Of a stretch of DNA of 64,000 bases, positions 36,153-62,485 are shown piece after piece (the first letter of the stretch is position 1; each line of letters opens with the position of its first letter). A model generated the notes under the pieces. That model was not told the origin of the DNA. It ran no database searches and worked only from the letters and a program-made list of their open reading frames with translations. Source of the stretch: Halichondria panicea (taxonomy: Eukaryota > Porifera > Demospongiae > Suberitida > Halichondriidae). Location of the stretch: contig NC_087380.1 in NCBI RefSeq assembly GCF_963675165.1, forward strand, positions 6,704,071 through 6,768,070, read 5' to 3'. A program made the position numbers and the translations under genes.

Positions 36153-38073
36153 TCATGCACATTTGTCAACAATACACTTGATAAACACGGTATCGGTGAC
36201 AATAAATCCACCAAGATTTAATTCTGAATGGGTAACAAATTGTGGACAGCCCGAAACAATGTTCATATCGGACTTTGGTTTTTGGAAAGAGCTGCTCATG
36301 GGGTCTGGTTGGAAAGTGTCGATGATGTCCCTATTCCCTGTCTGGTTGATCAGCTTGAAGGTCACCTTGGATGTGAAAGGCCATTTGAGAATGCTGTCAA
36401 ACTCTCCCTTCATGATAACAAAGAACAGCGACATGTGCGTGTTCTTTCCAATACCGTCTCCCATGAAGTACAACTTAAGACACATTTTGTAGCCATATTG
36501 TCCAGAGTAGAATGGAAGGCTGAAGATGGATGTGTATTTGCCTGATTGTGCGTCTGCCAGTTTCACTTTAAAGTTCTTAATCTTCCATAATATGGTCCCG
36601 TCATAGTTACCACTCTCGCTTCTCAACCGTTGATAATTTTGTTTGACCGTCTCACTCTGTGACTCCTGCAAGCTCACCACTTGGTCCCTTAACATGTCTC
36701 TCTTAATGCAGATTTGTTCAAGTTTAGATGTTGAGATACTTTGAGTAACCCTCGCCATGTGGATGTCACTTTCGAAAACAACTGACAAAGCTGTTTTTGT
36801 ATGTCTATATATATGTAATAATTATTATATATACATATAATAATAAAGATATTATACATATAATAATAAAGAAACACCATACCTGAAGGAATGATTTGTG
36901 GATGCAGGTTGAGGGTTTGGGAGATCTTCATCAAAATGAATAGCACTTCGCGTTTCTGCACTCTATATAATATATACAATGACTTGGTGAAAAAAGCTGG
37001 CTTGAAATTTTACTCTAACGAAAATGGGAGATCTTAAATTCATCTTCCATTTTTGTAAAAGAATTTCACCACAATCAGACATTTAAAAGCAAAAAAGCAG
37101 ACCTCATTAGCTTAGTGCATGCATGCGTGACTGCATGTGTATATAATTATATAGTACGCAAAATTGTATACAGAGTCTATATTATAGTGATCCCATGCAA
37201 CTGCGTACACTGCATGCATGTACATGCATGCATATATACATGTATAGTGATTGACACATTTTAATATAAATTTTGCATTTCAAGTAAGGCTCTTTCTGAT
37301 ATACACATTACTTTTTTAGACAAATGTATAATCTACCTCATTAAATAGTGCATTAAATTTTATGTATTCCCCATGACAGTCATGTTGGCGGGACAATGAA
37401 CTTTCTTTTTGATTTTTCATTTCCATCTATAGAAAGGCATAAAATAAGTTATAAGTCATAATAATTTTATATAGCTTTGTTGCCGTACCATTTTTGTACA
37501 GTCAGCAAGTGGTGTGTCTATTTCGTCATGAATAATGGTTTCCCCACAAATGGATGGGTTTTGAAGCTTGCAGACATCCTTCTGATGAGATCCCAGATTT
37601 GATAATTTGCCTTCCCATGTGCATCCCTTTTCACGACGAGGGCAAGTGACCTCTAGCTTCTCAATATCCTTTCTCGCACACCAATCTGGAGAGTACTGTT
37701 GGCAAATATAATACATTAATTGCTCTGCAAATGTTGTGAGAGACTCAAACACACCCTTAAATCTCCATGGGCATGGCAGCCCAACGTTGGACACTTTGTT
37801 GAGCTGCAAAATTAAAAATGAATGCAATGATCACTAATGATCGCCTGTCAAAGTGAGGCAATTCAAATATATATATACATGAATTTGCATATGACACGCA
37901 GCTCTTTACCTGTCTGAATCAAGAAATTCAGCGCAACTTTTGCATAGCCAATGGCCACAGTTAATAAGCTGAACAGTATTCTTCAGGATATGGGTGCATT
38001 GAGGGCAGCGGTACTTAGTGAAGAGAGCTGGATTCTTGAAGTCTCCAGAAACTAAATGATCATTCACCGGCAT
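36153..38073 (-). CDS. TRAF-family RING E3 ligase / adaptor, complete six-exon gene
   Basis: Exons (in transcript order) 37910-38073, 37755-37803, 37489-37695, 37337-37426, 36883-36955 and 36153-36781 join in frame to 403 aa. A RING finger is at about residues 23-64 (C23, C26, C39, H41, C44, C47, C59, C64). A TRAF finger follows with CARKDIEKLEVTCP and GCTWEGKLSNLGSH, then a helical/coiled region, then a well-conserved MATH/TRAF-C domain (about 256-400) with TILWKI, PFYSGQYGYKMCL, MSLFFVIMKGEFDSILKWPF, PKSDMNIVSGCP and DTVFIK. TRAF proteins are trimeric signalling adaptors and ubiquitin ligases below immune and developmental receptors. The 49-nt exon 2 and its small introns are my inference from frame; the rest is strong. 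It is divergent from CUTC. Confidence 0.88.
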
Positions 38074-38314
38074 TCTTAAATAATAATAATTATCTAACAA
38101 GACCTAGTCAAGACCTAGTCAAGTCATCGCTAGTGTCTAGTATTCTGTATCTAGTTTCTACGTGATTTAGAAGCCCAAAGAAGAGTGTAAGGATTCTATC
38201 TCAAGTGATCATGCGCCAATAATATAAATTAAGCTTTAGGCCGGGGGGATCCCCAGGGGAATTTTTCACTATTTTTTTACGCGTTTTTTTATTATTATGT
38301 ATTATTGTACACGC

Positions 38315-38374
38315 CTAGCCTCGATTCCAGGCCGATTAAAATACTTATTTTAATCGGCCTTGAATCGAGGCTAG
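38315..38374. repeat. Hairpin, 29-bp arms (foldback family)
   Basis: Left arm 38315-38343 starts CTAGCCTCGATTCCAGGCCG; right arm 38346-38374 is its reverse complement with one mismatch and a 2-base loop. The end motif TAGCCTCGA is that of the 64-bp insertion at 7867-7930. A further partial copy (CTAGCCTCGGTCCCAGGCCG) starts at about 38405. Confidence 0.85.
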
Positions 38375-38510
38375 TAGAAGATAAAAGTGCAAGTTGTCTA
38401 GTCTCTAGCCTCGGTCCCAGGCCGATTCACTCACTGCCCTTTGTGATGGACTACAAACTAGTAGGTAGGACCAACACTGCCGGCCCTTGTCTACAGGTGT
38501 GTGTTGTCAT

Positions 38511-38547
38511 AGATAGTAGAGGAATATGGAATATTCCTCTACTATCT
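38511..38547. repeat. Perfect hairpin, 17-bp arms
   Basis: AGATAGTAGAGGAATAT (38511-38527), loop GGA, then its exact reverse complement (38531-38547). Confidence 0.85.
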
Positions 38548-38559
38548 AGGCCTAGTCAA

Positions 38560-38634
38560 GGTACGGGATCACTTCAGCTGAAAATACGTAGTCAAGGCTT
38601 GGTTACGTATTTTCAGCTGAAGTTATCCCGTACC
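38560..38634. repeat. Long hairpin, about 31-bp arms
   Basis: The arm starting GGTACGGGATCACTTCAGCT (38560-38590) pairs with 38604-38634 across a 13-base loop, with one or two mismatches near the ATC/TAT positions. Confidence 0.85.
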
Positions 38635-38993
38635 AAGAACAATTGAATAGGGTCAAGAAAGTAGAATTGTGACTGCACTGGTTGTTGACTGCCTCTGGAT
38701 CCTATACTCCAGCCTAGAAGGAGCCATACTTCTCTTAGTCTAAGACTCCAGGCTTCTTTGCTGTGATCCCAGTCCATAGTGCATGTCTCATGCATGTACG
38801 TTGTTAGTTTAGTTTTATTGCTCTTGAGTTGCTGTGCTAGCGCATGCTAGTCATACATGCTACATGCATTGCATTATCACTCTGATATGACTAGTCTTCT
38901 GGTTTCTTTATTATCATGTCACCAGCCGACGGTTTGCACTTTAGTTCTAGTTATGTATTCAGTGGGTAAAGATCGTTAACACACATAGCTACA
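38635..38993. other. Upstream region of CUTC
   Basis: Intergenic between the hairpin cluster and CUTC; part of the ~920-bp divergent interval between the TRAF gene and CUTC. No motif could be assigned. Confidence 0.4.
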
Positions 38994-39816
38994 ATGTCAA
39001 GTAAGTGATATAATTTATAATAATTTAGTGGTCTAGTATAGTCAAAGTAGTGTTTTATTGTACACAGGTACGACAATGGAGGTGTGCATTGACTCTGTGG
39101 AATCAGCCGTCAATGCTGAAATGGGTGGAGCCAACAGACTGGAACTGTGTGCATGTCTGGGGGAGGGTGGGACCACACCCACTTTAGGGATGCTCCGTAT
39201 TGTCAAAAAGTCCACCAAGCTACCCGTATTCGTAATGATTAGACCAAGAGGTGGAGACTTCCTCTATTCGAATAACGAATTTCGAATTATGAAAGAAGAT
39301 ATTCGAATTCTTAAAGAAGGTGGTTCTGATGGATTTGTGTTTGGGATTCTAACACCTGAAGGTTGCATCGATGCAAAGAGAGTTGAAGAACTTATCTCAT
39401 TATCTCGACCATTACCAGTAACTTTCCATCGAGCATTCGATATGATCAAAGAACCAAGTGACTGTCTGGAGACATTGATACAACTAGGTGTGGATCGATT
39501 ACTTACCAGTGGATGTGAGCAAAATGCTTTCAAGGGAGCCCCTCTAATTAAATCACTCGTTAAGCAGGCTAACGGTCAGATATCTATCATGCCAGGTGGT
39601 GGAATCACTGAGGATAATTTGGAACAAATTTTGACTGAAACTGGAGTTAACGAATTTCATTGTTCTGCCCGTGTGTCTGTTGAATCGAGAATGGTGTATC
39701 GGAATGAGCAAGTGTGTATGGGAACCAGTCATGGAAGTTCAGAGTTTAGCTTAAAGACTACTGGAGTTGATAGAGTTAAAAGACTTGTAGCAATTGCATC
39801 TCATGGTACTCGTTAA
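38994..39816 (+). CDS. CUTC: CutC homologue
   Basis: An intact TIM-barrel protein of the CutC family, about 251 aa, the usual length. Visible family features are MEVCIDSVESAVNAEMGGAN at the start, then RLELC, FVMIRPRGGDF, DGFVFGIL, VTFHRAFDM, RLLTSGC and IMPGGGI. CutC is a conserved copper-handling protein; its exact reaction is unsettled. A 7-nt coding first exon (ATGTCAA, 38994-39000) with a GTAAGT donor fits a 67-nt intron to acceptor TACACAG and the frame from 39068, giving MSSTTMEV; otherwise the start is ATG 39076. An AATAAA lies at 39834-39839. Confidence 0.92.
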
Positions 39817-39833
39817 TTTTACATTCATTGTTG

Positions 39834-39839
39834 AATAAA
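39834..39839 (+). terminator. Polyadenylation signal of CUTC
   Basis: AATAAA 18 bases after the CUTC stop codon. Confidence 0.6.
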
Positions 39840-40097
39840 ATTGATAACAAGTTCAACAAACATAGTTTTATATTGGAAGATTGTCTATTGAATATTGAAT
39901 AATTAAAACAGCCCAACACCTACTATACTATTCAGTGTGAAAATTGATAATTAATTTGACAATGATCATCTAATTTACACAATACTGTTGCTTAGTGCCT
40001 TGCACAAAAAAATGTAATGACATTTGCATAGCAACAATCATGACAATTGGAAGAAAAACTACTTAATTGTACATCTAAAATAAATAAAGCTCACAAA

Positions 40098-41189
40098 TTA
40101 GTCTTCCCCGTCTTGTGTAGTCTGTTCATCTGTGGGCTTATCCTCTTGCTCCACCACCTTCACGGCTGCTGCTACAATGGCTGCCTCCTCTTCCGTGAGC
40201 TCATTTGTTTCAGCAGGAGCATCTTCTGTTGTTGGTTCTGATGTTGAGGGTTCTGGCTCAGGCTCTGCTTCGGGTTGAGGTTCAGGCTCAGGCTCTGCTT
40301 CGGGTTGAGGTTCAGGCTCAGGTTCTGCTTCTGGTTGAGGTTCAGGCTCTGCTTCTGGTTGAGGCTCAGGCTCCGGCTCTGATTCTGGTTGAGGTTCAGG
40401 CTCAGGCTCTGCTTCTGGTTGAGGTTCAGACTCAGGCTCTGCTTCGGGTTGAGGTTCAGGCTCTGCTTCTGGTTCTGTGGGTTGTGAGTCTGATTTTTCT
40501 TCTGGGACAGTTTGTGGCTCTGATTCTGGTTCCGGCTCTGTGGGTTGTTGCTCAGTTTCTGGCTCGGCCACAGGATCAGATTTTTCTTCTTCTGCAGGTT
40601 GTGGCTCGGCTTCTGGTTCTACGATTGGCTCGGGCTCTTTTGTAATAGCTTCAGGTTCGGATTCAGTTTCTGTGACAGGCTCTGGTTCTGCTGGTTGAGA
40701 AACAGGTGCTTCCGGCCCGGCAATAGGTTGTGGTTCAGGCTCCGGTTCTGCGACAGGTTGTACTTCAGGTTCCGGGTCCTTCACTGGTTCTTCGACGGGT
40801 TCAGATGGTGGTTGTACAGTTTCCACAGGTGTTGATTCTTCTGTAGTGGAGTCTTTGGTGGTTTCTTCTTCAGTGTTGTTTTGTGTCTCTGGTGTTGCGG
40901 TATCTTCAGATTTCTGCTCTCTTGATTCAGATGGTGCTTTTTCATCTTCCTTGGCAGGAGTCTCTTCAGATTGAGGTTTATCAGATTCTGCTGCTGGTTG
41001 TTCATCAGTTTTGTTCTCAGTACCATCTTCTTTTTTGTCTTCTGTTTTCCCTTCTGTAGTTGTTTCTTCAGTTTGAGCATCGACCACAACGTTTATTTGC
41101 ACCTCCACCCCTTCTGCAGATTGAGCTGCTTCCTCCTTCTGCTTGGGCTCTTCAGCAGCACTGCTGTCAGATACACAAATATTGCCCAT
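40098..41189 (-). CDS. Dual-acylated acidic Glu/Pro-repeat protein
   Basis: A single-exon frame of 363 aa starts [10 protein letters not shown], a textbook N-myristoylation context (Gly2) with a neighbouring Cys5 suited to palmitoylation, so membrane anchoring is expected. The rest is low-complexity and intrinsically disordered: a Glu/Lys/Thr-rich stretch (about residues 10-125), then long runs of EPEPQPEA-type repeats (about 130-315), then a short possible helix ([20 protein letters not shown]). No enzyme domain. It resembles acidic acylated scaffold proteins of the GAP43/BASP1/MARCKS type in composition only, not by alignment. The gene is convergent with CUTC. The antisense Leu/Val-rich open frames over it are shadows. 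Confidence 0.8.
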   Translation of the reverse strand: MGNICVSDSSAAEEPKQKEEAAQSAEGVEVQINVVVDAQTEETTTEGKTEDKKEDGTENKTDEQPAAESDKPQSEETPAKEDEKAPSESREQKSEDTATPETQNNTEEETTKDSTTEESTPVETVQPPSEPVEEPVKDPEPEVQPVAEPEPEPQPIAGPEAPVSQPAEPEPVTETESEPEAITKEPEPIVEPEAEPQPAEEEKSDPVAEPETEQQPTEPEPESEPQTVPEEKSDSQPTEPEAEPEPQPEAEPESEPQPEAEPEPEPQPESEPEPEPQPEAEPEPQPEAEPEPEPQPEAEPEPEPQPEAEPEPEPSTSEPTTEDAPAETNELTEEEAAIVAAAVKVVEQEDKPTDEQTTQDGED

Positions 41190-41800
41190 TCTCTCTTATT
41201 AGATTTCACTACTGAACTCGATGCTCTATAATAATATAGCTAGCATATAAATATATAATTATAGATACTGCACAAGTTTTAAGTTACCAGAGAATTTTAA
41301 CTCTAAGTCTTTCTATAGCTATAAACTGTGAGCACACAAATCTGAGATTGAGCTAAAACCACAATGATCAGTTGTGGGTAAGTTAGCTGCATTCCACAAC
41401 TTGGGTGTGGCTGGAATTGCTGGATGTTGTGTGTATAGCTGCATACAATGTCATACATGTGTAGACAGTCCATATAGTCCATGGATCACTGTACTTGTTG
41501 CTAACATGGAACATGGAAGTTACAAGCCATTATTACTCGTTTTCCCACACAAAACACGACTCAAAAAGTCGTTTGGTTGCTCAACAAATTGGTTCTTTCA
41601 TATTCACAATTCGTAACATGATAAGCAATGATTGTTCAGATGATTAAATAAGATAACTGTGCAGATAGTGTCACTGTGTACGCAGAAAAGAGGCAGATGA
41701 TAATTACAATTTAGGAACCTAACAATAATGCAGAAATGAGTGGGCAGGAGAGTCAGAAAACCACGGAGAAAGCAGTCTCAATTAGCTAGAGTAAACCACT
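41190..41800. other. Intergenic between acidic-repeat gene and RAD17
   Basis: No gene recognised in 611 bp; holds the promoter of the - strand gene at 40098-41189 and the 3' flank of RAD17. Confidence 0.45.
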
Positions 41801-57285
<15,485 letters not shown>

Positions 57286-57510
57286 GACCTCAACTGTTCA
57301 GGAACCTTTAGTAGAATGGATTTCTGGTTCTTGTATCTTTATATAGCTGTTGGAGCTGCCATGTGTGTTTGGTAAAGATCGACGCTGGTTCACTTGCATT
57401 CTGTTCTTGCATTCCAAGATCCTTTTAGAGAGCTAGAGAGAATGCATTGAACACACAACAACCAGCCAGCAGCGAAGCTAGCACAGCAACAGCAGCACGG
57501 CTGGACTAGT
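57286..57510. promoter_or_regulatory. Shared divergent promoter interval, RAD17 / beta-trefoil gene
   Basis: Only 225 bp separate the RAD17 ATG (57285, - strand) from the ATG of the + strand gene (57511). No TATA box position could be assigned. The call rests on gene orientation. Confidence 0.45.
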
Positions 57511-58982
57511 ATGGCCTACCAAGATGACTGCAATGTGAGTTTTGAACTATTACTACTTGTAGGTGGGTAGGATTCGTGTGTATCTAGATTGTTGTTGTAG
57601 CTCGTGTTGGACGAGTGAGAGAGTGAGGTCACCGGCACCGTATCTACTGTACTATGTCATTACTGATATATCTCACATCATGATCACTATAGTAACTCCG
57701 CTATTAGGGATTGATGGCTGGAGTGGCTGGAATGAACATACAAGATCAGGTAGGTACTCCATGACTAAGTGTGTTCGATATTTCCGACACTAGCTGCTCC
57801 ATAATAAAGTAAACACATGCTCACAATAGCACAATCGTGTGTGTGTTTTCAGGTGCAGCCTGCCTATTGTGGTCACCCCATATAAAGCAGGCCATCCCTC
57901 TATAATACAGCCAGGCTAATAGGCCCAATTTAGTCTCCATACATGTGGACCTGTGTTAGCAGGCCACCTTTATTACAGTCACTGTTGACTTACCAAGAGT
58001 GACCACTATAGGCAGGTTTCACTGCACATGTTGTGAGCATACTGTCATGCAAGGGAGTCTAAATAATCATCTCTTGTGTTATGTTCTGAATAGATGTTAT
58101 TAGCGAACAATTTGTTTGGAAATGAAAGCCTTATAATTAAGGTATCCTATTACAATATCACCATATTCACAGTAGCTACATGACGGTGCATATAGAGCAT
58201 GCCAGTCGCTATCATTACAATACCTCACTCTCTACAGCCTGTCCCCTCAGCCCCGCCCCCTTCTTCCATGCCCCCCCAACCTGCACCCCCCATAGAGGTA
58301 CCCCCACCCTACAACCCCTCGATGGATAAGCGAGCAGCACTACAACAACAAGTATCTCTACCAAACGTCGGCTATGGCCAACCCCCAGATCCCAGGAGGT
58401 CGCAATTGTACTCGCAACCACCCCCTTACTCACCCACACAACAGTACACAACACTCCCTCGGCCACAAACTGGGCCTTGGGGTCAAAGGTCAAGTTGTCT
58501 GGACACATCAATAGCATACATGAGTCTACCGAGGCAAATGCCCCCTGGATCGACGTGGGGGGTTGCGACCCCTCAGCCGCTGGGTTACCCCCAGCAGCAA
58601 GCGTATCACGGGGGTCAACCCCAGTCTACGTACGGTGTGCCACCACAGCCAGTGTATGGGGGTCAAGGGTATCCAGCTTACAGGAGTCAAGCACCTGCTC
58701 CCTCTGTACGCTATGTTTCTCCTTGCAGGCCGAATGGCTACAACATTATGGTAAGTGGTCTTCCCGTATGATTATGTCTTTTATAACGAAGGGTAGCAGG
58801 TGTAGTCGAAGTACCAAAGCAGCCAATACTGTTAGGTGGGTGTTCATCTACCATCCTCAAAAGTCCATTCTTGGATCATACCTCTCTAAGTCTGTAGATT
58901 AACAAACAGCTTCTTAAACACTCATAATAATTTCATACCAGTTATAACTCTTCCCTTCTTTATTTACTCCACAATGCATACC

Positions 58983-59023
<41 letters not shown>

Positions 59024-61899
59024 ACACAGGATCTGTTTCACAAGGGCAATCTTCTCCACTTAATCCCAGAGACCAGCTCCAACAGATCACCTATCAGAAC
59101 AGACTGGGGAAAGGTCAGTATAAATTATGATTGATTATACATGTGAGGACTTTATAATTTTGATCACTTATGCACGTACTTTTTGCCTCAGTACTTGCAA
59201 AGCCCAATCACCCATCACAATTTGTAATTGACCGATCCTCCCTTGTAGGTTGTGGGTGGTGGCTCATTTAGTAACCAAGACACCCTGTTTGTGGTGGAAG
59301 AGCCGAGGGCTAATCCCAACGATGGTGTCATTTCTCTAAGGAATGTGGCTAACAGTAGTCGATACATTGCCATGAGCGCTAAGGGTGATGTCAAGGCCAG
59401 AAACGTGAGTGAAAGCACCTCTCATATATTATTTGTTGGTATATATCGTAATGTTTTATGTTTCTGTGTGCCTGTGCTGTGGAACCTTTTTGTGTGATGG
59501 ACATATTTGGGAAACAATTAAAGCTTTGGCCTTAATACACTGAAGTGGCTTTTGTTGAAGGATTGTTTAATCGTTTATTTGGGACTGGCCTTTATGTTAA
59601 TTGCAGTTGCCTTTTCTTCTGGAGTTGCTATTAAGAGGGGCTTCACTGTATACATGTATCCATGGTAACATTTCCCTGACTGTAGACATGCAAAGTGCTT
59701 GTATTGACCAACTAAATGTTACACTCGATCATGATGCAATTTTGATTTTGTGTCTATAATAATAATAATAAACGTACTTGCCTCAGGGATTCAATGAGAA
59801 GTGTGAGCTCCACGTTCGCCCTGTGGGGAGCATAGAGTCGAGGGTGGTGTGTCTGGAGTCAGTTGCTCAGCCCGGGAAGTTTGTGGGGATGCTGCCCAAT
59901 GGGTCCACCATTAACTCTAATACTCTAGTGCCCTCCTCCAAAGAAGCTCAGTTCAGAGTCAGAGCACACGTACGTTTATTGGTATCTGGCTAGTTTGTTA
60001 TAGTTAGGTACCATATAGCGGATAATTTTCGTTGGTGATAAATGTTACTGTATCGTTTCATTGATTATAAGAGACACTTTTGTTACAAAAGAGACAGTTG
60101 CTTCTCGTACATGTACATGTACTAAGCATGGTATGTTTGATTAGTATAAGTATACAGTAGAACCTCACTTATCCGGACACCTTGATTCCAGAAGCAGGCC
60201 GGATAAGTGAATATGCCGAATAATCGAGGTTCTACTGTTACAGTACATGTACGTGTTTGTGTGTGAAGGCTATTTGAATGTGCCCTTCTTTGTGCAGGGG
60301 ATTCTAAATATGTACACTGCGAACATGCCACTGAAAGCGTATGGAAGGATATCAGTATTGGTAAGCCACTTCACCTCTGTCTGTGTACCACATTCCAAAT
60401 GTATGTGTCCAAATGTATGTCTCAGGGCGTAACCACAAGAGGTGCGATAAAGCTGCATGATGTGCATGGTTTAGCATCGTTGTGTTTAAACCCTCGTTAA
60501 TTATCTGTGCTCAATATAATTATTGTAATCTATACGTACTAATTACCAAAAATGTTTCTCTGCAGAACCAAATTGCCGACAAATGTACTGTCCAGTTGTG
60601 TAACAAAGTGTCTAAGATGTATCTGGCTATCGACAAGAAGGGGAGAGTCACTGAGCTACAGGACAATACTGATACCCACGGTAACCATGTAACATTAATG
60701 TGGCCAGCTGTGTATGGCATTGCAATAATAACTGATAATAGAACTAATAGATTGTGTCGTTGCTTTGATGTGGTTGTTCTCAGAGGGGTGGGTGATTTTG
60801 TTTACTTTTGTGCAGCTCTATTTATGGTGTTTGACCGAGGTATGGGTGTGGTCTCACTGCGTAGTTGGAAGCATCCTGGATACTGGCTGAGGGTGGTCAA
60901 TGGAGAGCTCATGGGAAAGGTGAGAGTGAGTGGGTGTGATGACCCTAGCGTCATGTAAGCCCTGAGGGTATTGTTACGAGTGCACTCAGTATCACATGAT
61001 TATCGTATTACTACGCACTATAATGTTTTGCAAGGGACAAACCGTCACGAATAAGCCAATGGTACTTAGCAATTTGTTGCAATCTGGCAAGGATCATGCA
61101 AGTACTGGGTATAAATATTATGTATGATGCTTTGCTGCTATGGTGTTCTCTCCCATTCTCACTACAGTAAATATGTGCAATGTACCATGAGTGATTTTTT
61201 TTATGATGGGGTTAGATACGTGCGTACTTGTTTGGAGTGGAATATTGAACTGTCTATTAATAATTATTGTGGTCACCCTATAAGTAGGCCACCCCTCTAT
61301 AATAATACAGCCATGTTAATGGCCCCAAAGTCTCCATAGCATGTGTTTGGACCTGTGTTAGCAGGCCACCCTCTATAATACAGCCAGGTTAATGGGCCCC
61401 AAAGTCTCCATAGCATGTGTTTGGACCTGTGTTAGCAGGCCACCTCTTTATTAAAGCCATGCACTGTTGGTCTGCCCAGAATAGCATTTCAACATACATG
61501 TCTATAATTATGTATGTACTTCCCCCCAGGGTGTTCCGGTCTGGTTGGAAGCAGACTTCAATATCAAGGAGAGTTACGATGGCACAGTGTGTCTTGAACC
61601 ATTCAACTCCCCCGGCACATTGACCACACCCCCTAGCTCCAACTGCTACGACTTCACTCTGACCAGTGTGGTGAGTTGAGAACATTAACACCATCCATAC
61701 ATGCCCCTCAGCTTTATGTATAGTGTAGACAATCTACAATTCAAGCGGTGCATGCATGGGGATTTTGATTATGCGTTTAATTTTATTTGTGTCTATGGTA
61801 CCGACTAGTGGGCAGATCTCTTTTGGACCATCTTGATAAATCTGCATACAATCCGAGTCATTATAATTATCTTTTTCCGTACAGACTGTTACTCAGTGA
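57511..61899 (+). CDS. Proline-rich PPxY protein with beta-trefoil-like repeats (ten exons)
   Basis: Exons 57511-57534, 58238-58750, 59030-59113, 59249-59404, 59787-59969, 60298-60360, 60566-60680, 60816-60919, 61530-61670 and 61885-61899 join in frame to 465 aa. Residues 9-180 are Pro/Gln/Tyr-rich with two PPxY motifs (PPPY at 30-33 and 69-72), ligands of WW domains such as those of NEDD4-type ligases. The C-terminal ~285 residues hold repeated strand units of the type VxLRSxxxPGxYLxxxNGxL: VISLRNVANSSRYIAM, VVCLESVAQPGKFVGM, VQLCNKVSKMYLAI and VVSLRSWKHPGYWLRV. These resemble beta-trefoils, closest by eye to the AbfB-like sugar-binding type. No signal peptide, so cytosolic. Function unknown; a membrane-trafficking or lectin-like adaptor is possible. 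Confidence 0.8.
57869..57985. repeat. Intronic repeat copy (GGTCACCC ... GCAGGCCACC)
   Basis: Contains CCTCTATAATACAGCCAGG, AGTCTCCATA and GGACCTGTGTTAGCAGGCCA, matching the doubled block at 61271-61455 in another intron of the same gene. Confidence 0.75.
58985..59022. repeat. (CA)n microsatellite before an exon
   Basis: About 19 CA units ending eight bases before the exon at 59030, forming part of its polypyrimidine-like acceptor region. Confidence 0.9.
60154..60238. mobile_element. 85-bp hairpin MITE
   Basis: Ends ACAGTAGAACCTC (60154-60166) and its exact complement (60226-60238). Just inside, CACTTATCCGG pairs with CCGGATAAGTG. This is similar to short pogo/Tigger-type MITE ends (CAGTAGAACCTC), though a clean TA duplication is not obvious. 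It lies in an intron. Confidence 0.7.
61271..61455. repeat. Tandem double copy of the intronic repeat
   Basis: Two adjacent copies, about 61280-61365 and 61367-61443, each with CTCTATAATACAGCC, CCCAAAGTCTCCATAGCATG and GACCTGTGTTAGCAGGCCAC. The second is almost identical to the first, so the local duplication is recent. A third copy is at 57869. Confidence 0.8.
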
Positions 61900-62485
61900 T
61901 GAATGAATGTCCAGTCCAACTCAATCACAAACTTCAATCGAATCAATAATTATTATTTTATTATTTTTATCTGTATTTTAATGAACCGTTTTGTTTTCAT
62001 TTTTTGTATGGTTTACTGTTCATGTCATGGTTATCATAATGTATATAATGTTGTGTTAAGACAGTTAATTGTAGCAGGAGTACATTAAGATTGTAGCTAT
62101 GGGGTATTGGTGATGGTGTACTTGTCAATAACATGTGCCATCCTGTATATAGAAATGAGAAAGGAAAAGTTAAGGTGAGGAAAAAGAGCTACAAACACGT
62201 ACTATCAAATGAACTCTTGGTACTATTCATTGCAGCCATTAATAATTATGGACTTTGACATCCTCTTTAGCAACATGGCAACAATCATAATTATAGCCGA
62301 TCATTTCCCGTCTTTTCACCATTCTGTGCTCTGCATGCATGTCATTTGTGTATACATGACATGCGAGGACTTCTGACTGGCTACGTATTTACATGATGTG
62401 TGTATTTAAATAGTTTACTGTTTTGGTGCTCAAGTGGACATGTTACGATGAAGCTACTAGCACTGGCAGGTCAGAGGGAGCTCAC
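61900..62485. other. 3' flank, no gene recognised
   Basis: AT-rich 3' flank of the ten-exon gene. Short open frames only. Confidence 0.45.

Noticed and set aside
38994-39816. CUTC as a bacterial contaminant or recent transfer
   Set aside because: CutC is found in animals including humans, the gene appears to have a spliced first exon and a poly(A) signal, and base composition matches its surroundings.
40205-41231. Leu/Val- or Phe-rich open frames antisense to the acidic repeat gene
   Set aside because: Shadow frames created by the codon-regular Glu/Pro repeat on the other strand.
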